Below, piece by piece: positions 6,168 through 6,421 of a stretch of 6,421 nucleotides of DNA. A model generated the notes under the pieces. It was given only the letters and a program-made list of their open reading frames with translations. It ran no database searches and was not told the origin of the DNA. The stretch covers positions 1 to 6,421 of the forward strand of contig CAJLRE010000084.1 in assembly GCA_905208975.1 (NCBI GenBank), read 5' to 3'. Position 1 is the stretch's first letter, and the number at the start of each line of letters is the position of its first letter. The position numbers and the translations under genes were made by a program. The DNA is from an uncultured Collinsella sp. GTDB lineage: Bacteria > Actinomycetota > Coriobacteriia > Coriobacteriales > Coriobacteriaceae.

Positions 6168-6179
6168 TTGCTATATAAT
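6150..6179 (+). promoter_or_regulatory. Sigma-70-type promoter of the MFS gene, overlapping the hairpin
   Basis: A perfect -10 TATAAT (6174-6179) is preceded, 18 bases upstream, by CTGACG (6150-6155; four of six matches to TTGACA). An alternative reading has an extended -10, TGCTATATA (6169-6177). Transcription would begin near 6186, giving a leader of about 30 bases before the ATG at 6216. Confidence 0.6.
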
Positions 6180-6215
6180 CGCCCCCGCTCAAAACGAATC
6201 GGAGAGGTTCTTTGT

Positions 6216-6421
6216 ATGACTCAGGCAAGGCAAGACGGCATCACGCTCAGGCAGTGGCTCCCGCTTATCGGGCTCGCCTGTTGCGCGTTCGTATTCAACA
6301 CGTCGGAATTCATGCCCATTGGCCTTCTGACTGATATTGCCGCATCGTTCTCGCTCACCGAGGCCCAGGCAGGCATCATGATCTCGGTCTATGCTTGGGG
6401 CGTCATGCTGCTGTCGCTGCC
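6216..6421 (+). CDS. MFS transporter, SotB/AraJ-like efflux permease, N-terminal part only
   Basis: Membrane transporter of the major facilitator superfamily; only the first 68 codons are inside the window. The first membrane helix covers about residues 14-36 (WLPLIGLACCAFVFNTSEFM), and a second begins near 52 (AGIMISVYAWGVMLLSL). The stretch FNTSEFMPIGLLTDIAASF aligns closely with E. coli SotB (FNTTEFVPVGLLSDIAQSF), and AGIMISVYAWGVMLLSLP with its VGIMLTIYAWVVALMSLP; this comparison is from memory. SotB-like proteins export sugars, and relatives export drugs, by proton antiport; the substrate here cannot be told. The ATG at 6216 has GGAGAGG eight bases upstream and its own promoter, so it is probably not part of the feoAB transcript. 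Confidence 0.85.
   Translation, partial: MTQARQDGITLRQWLPLIGLACCAFVFNTSEFMPIGLLTDIAASFSLTEAQAGIMISVYAWGVMLLSL

Overview
The window is high-GC bacterial DNA with tightly packed, mostly housekeeping genes. GC-rich codon use, the FeoA-FeoB fusion, the form of the asparaginyl-tRNA synthetase and the short AGGAGG-type ribosome sites suggest a gut actinobacterium of class Coriobacteriia, probably Collinsella or a close relative. That assignment is inference from sequence style and remembered family resemblance, not a search.

Layout. From the left edge to 1355, on the minus strand, lies asparaginyl-tRNA synthetase (asnS), with its last residues cut off by the window edge. Next, also on the minus strand, is a stand-alone glucose-family PTS enzyme IIA (1536-2099). 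A strong rho-independent terminator (1463-1502) separates the two, so asnS must have its own promoter in the roughly 110 bases before it. A 242-base divergent intergenic region (2100-2341) holds a LacI/Cra-like palindromic operator on the PTS side. It is followed on the plus strand by an alpha/beta-hydrolase esterase (2342-3241) and a small unrecognised beta-rich protein (3289-3609), which may share a transcript. After a 121-base regulatory gap with a tandem GGTTAGCC repeat comes one long gene encoding fused FeoA and FeoB, the ferrous-iron importer (3731-6091). A hairpin overlapped by a good sigma-70-type promoter leads into a major facilitator transporter of the SotB/AraJ-like efflux type (6216 to the right edge, truncated).

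How the genes relate. They do not form one pathway. The PTS protein links to sugar uptake and carbon control, FeoAB to iron uptake, asnS to translation, and the esterase and efflux protein to general metabolism and transport. The more interesting features are regulatory: the operator-like palindrome before the PTS gene, the repeat before feoAB, and the promoter embedded in a terminator hairpin before the efflux gene. I do not see convincing evidence of a new multi-gene system. No RNA genes, mobile elements, CRISPR arrays or prophage genes were seen.
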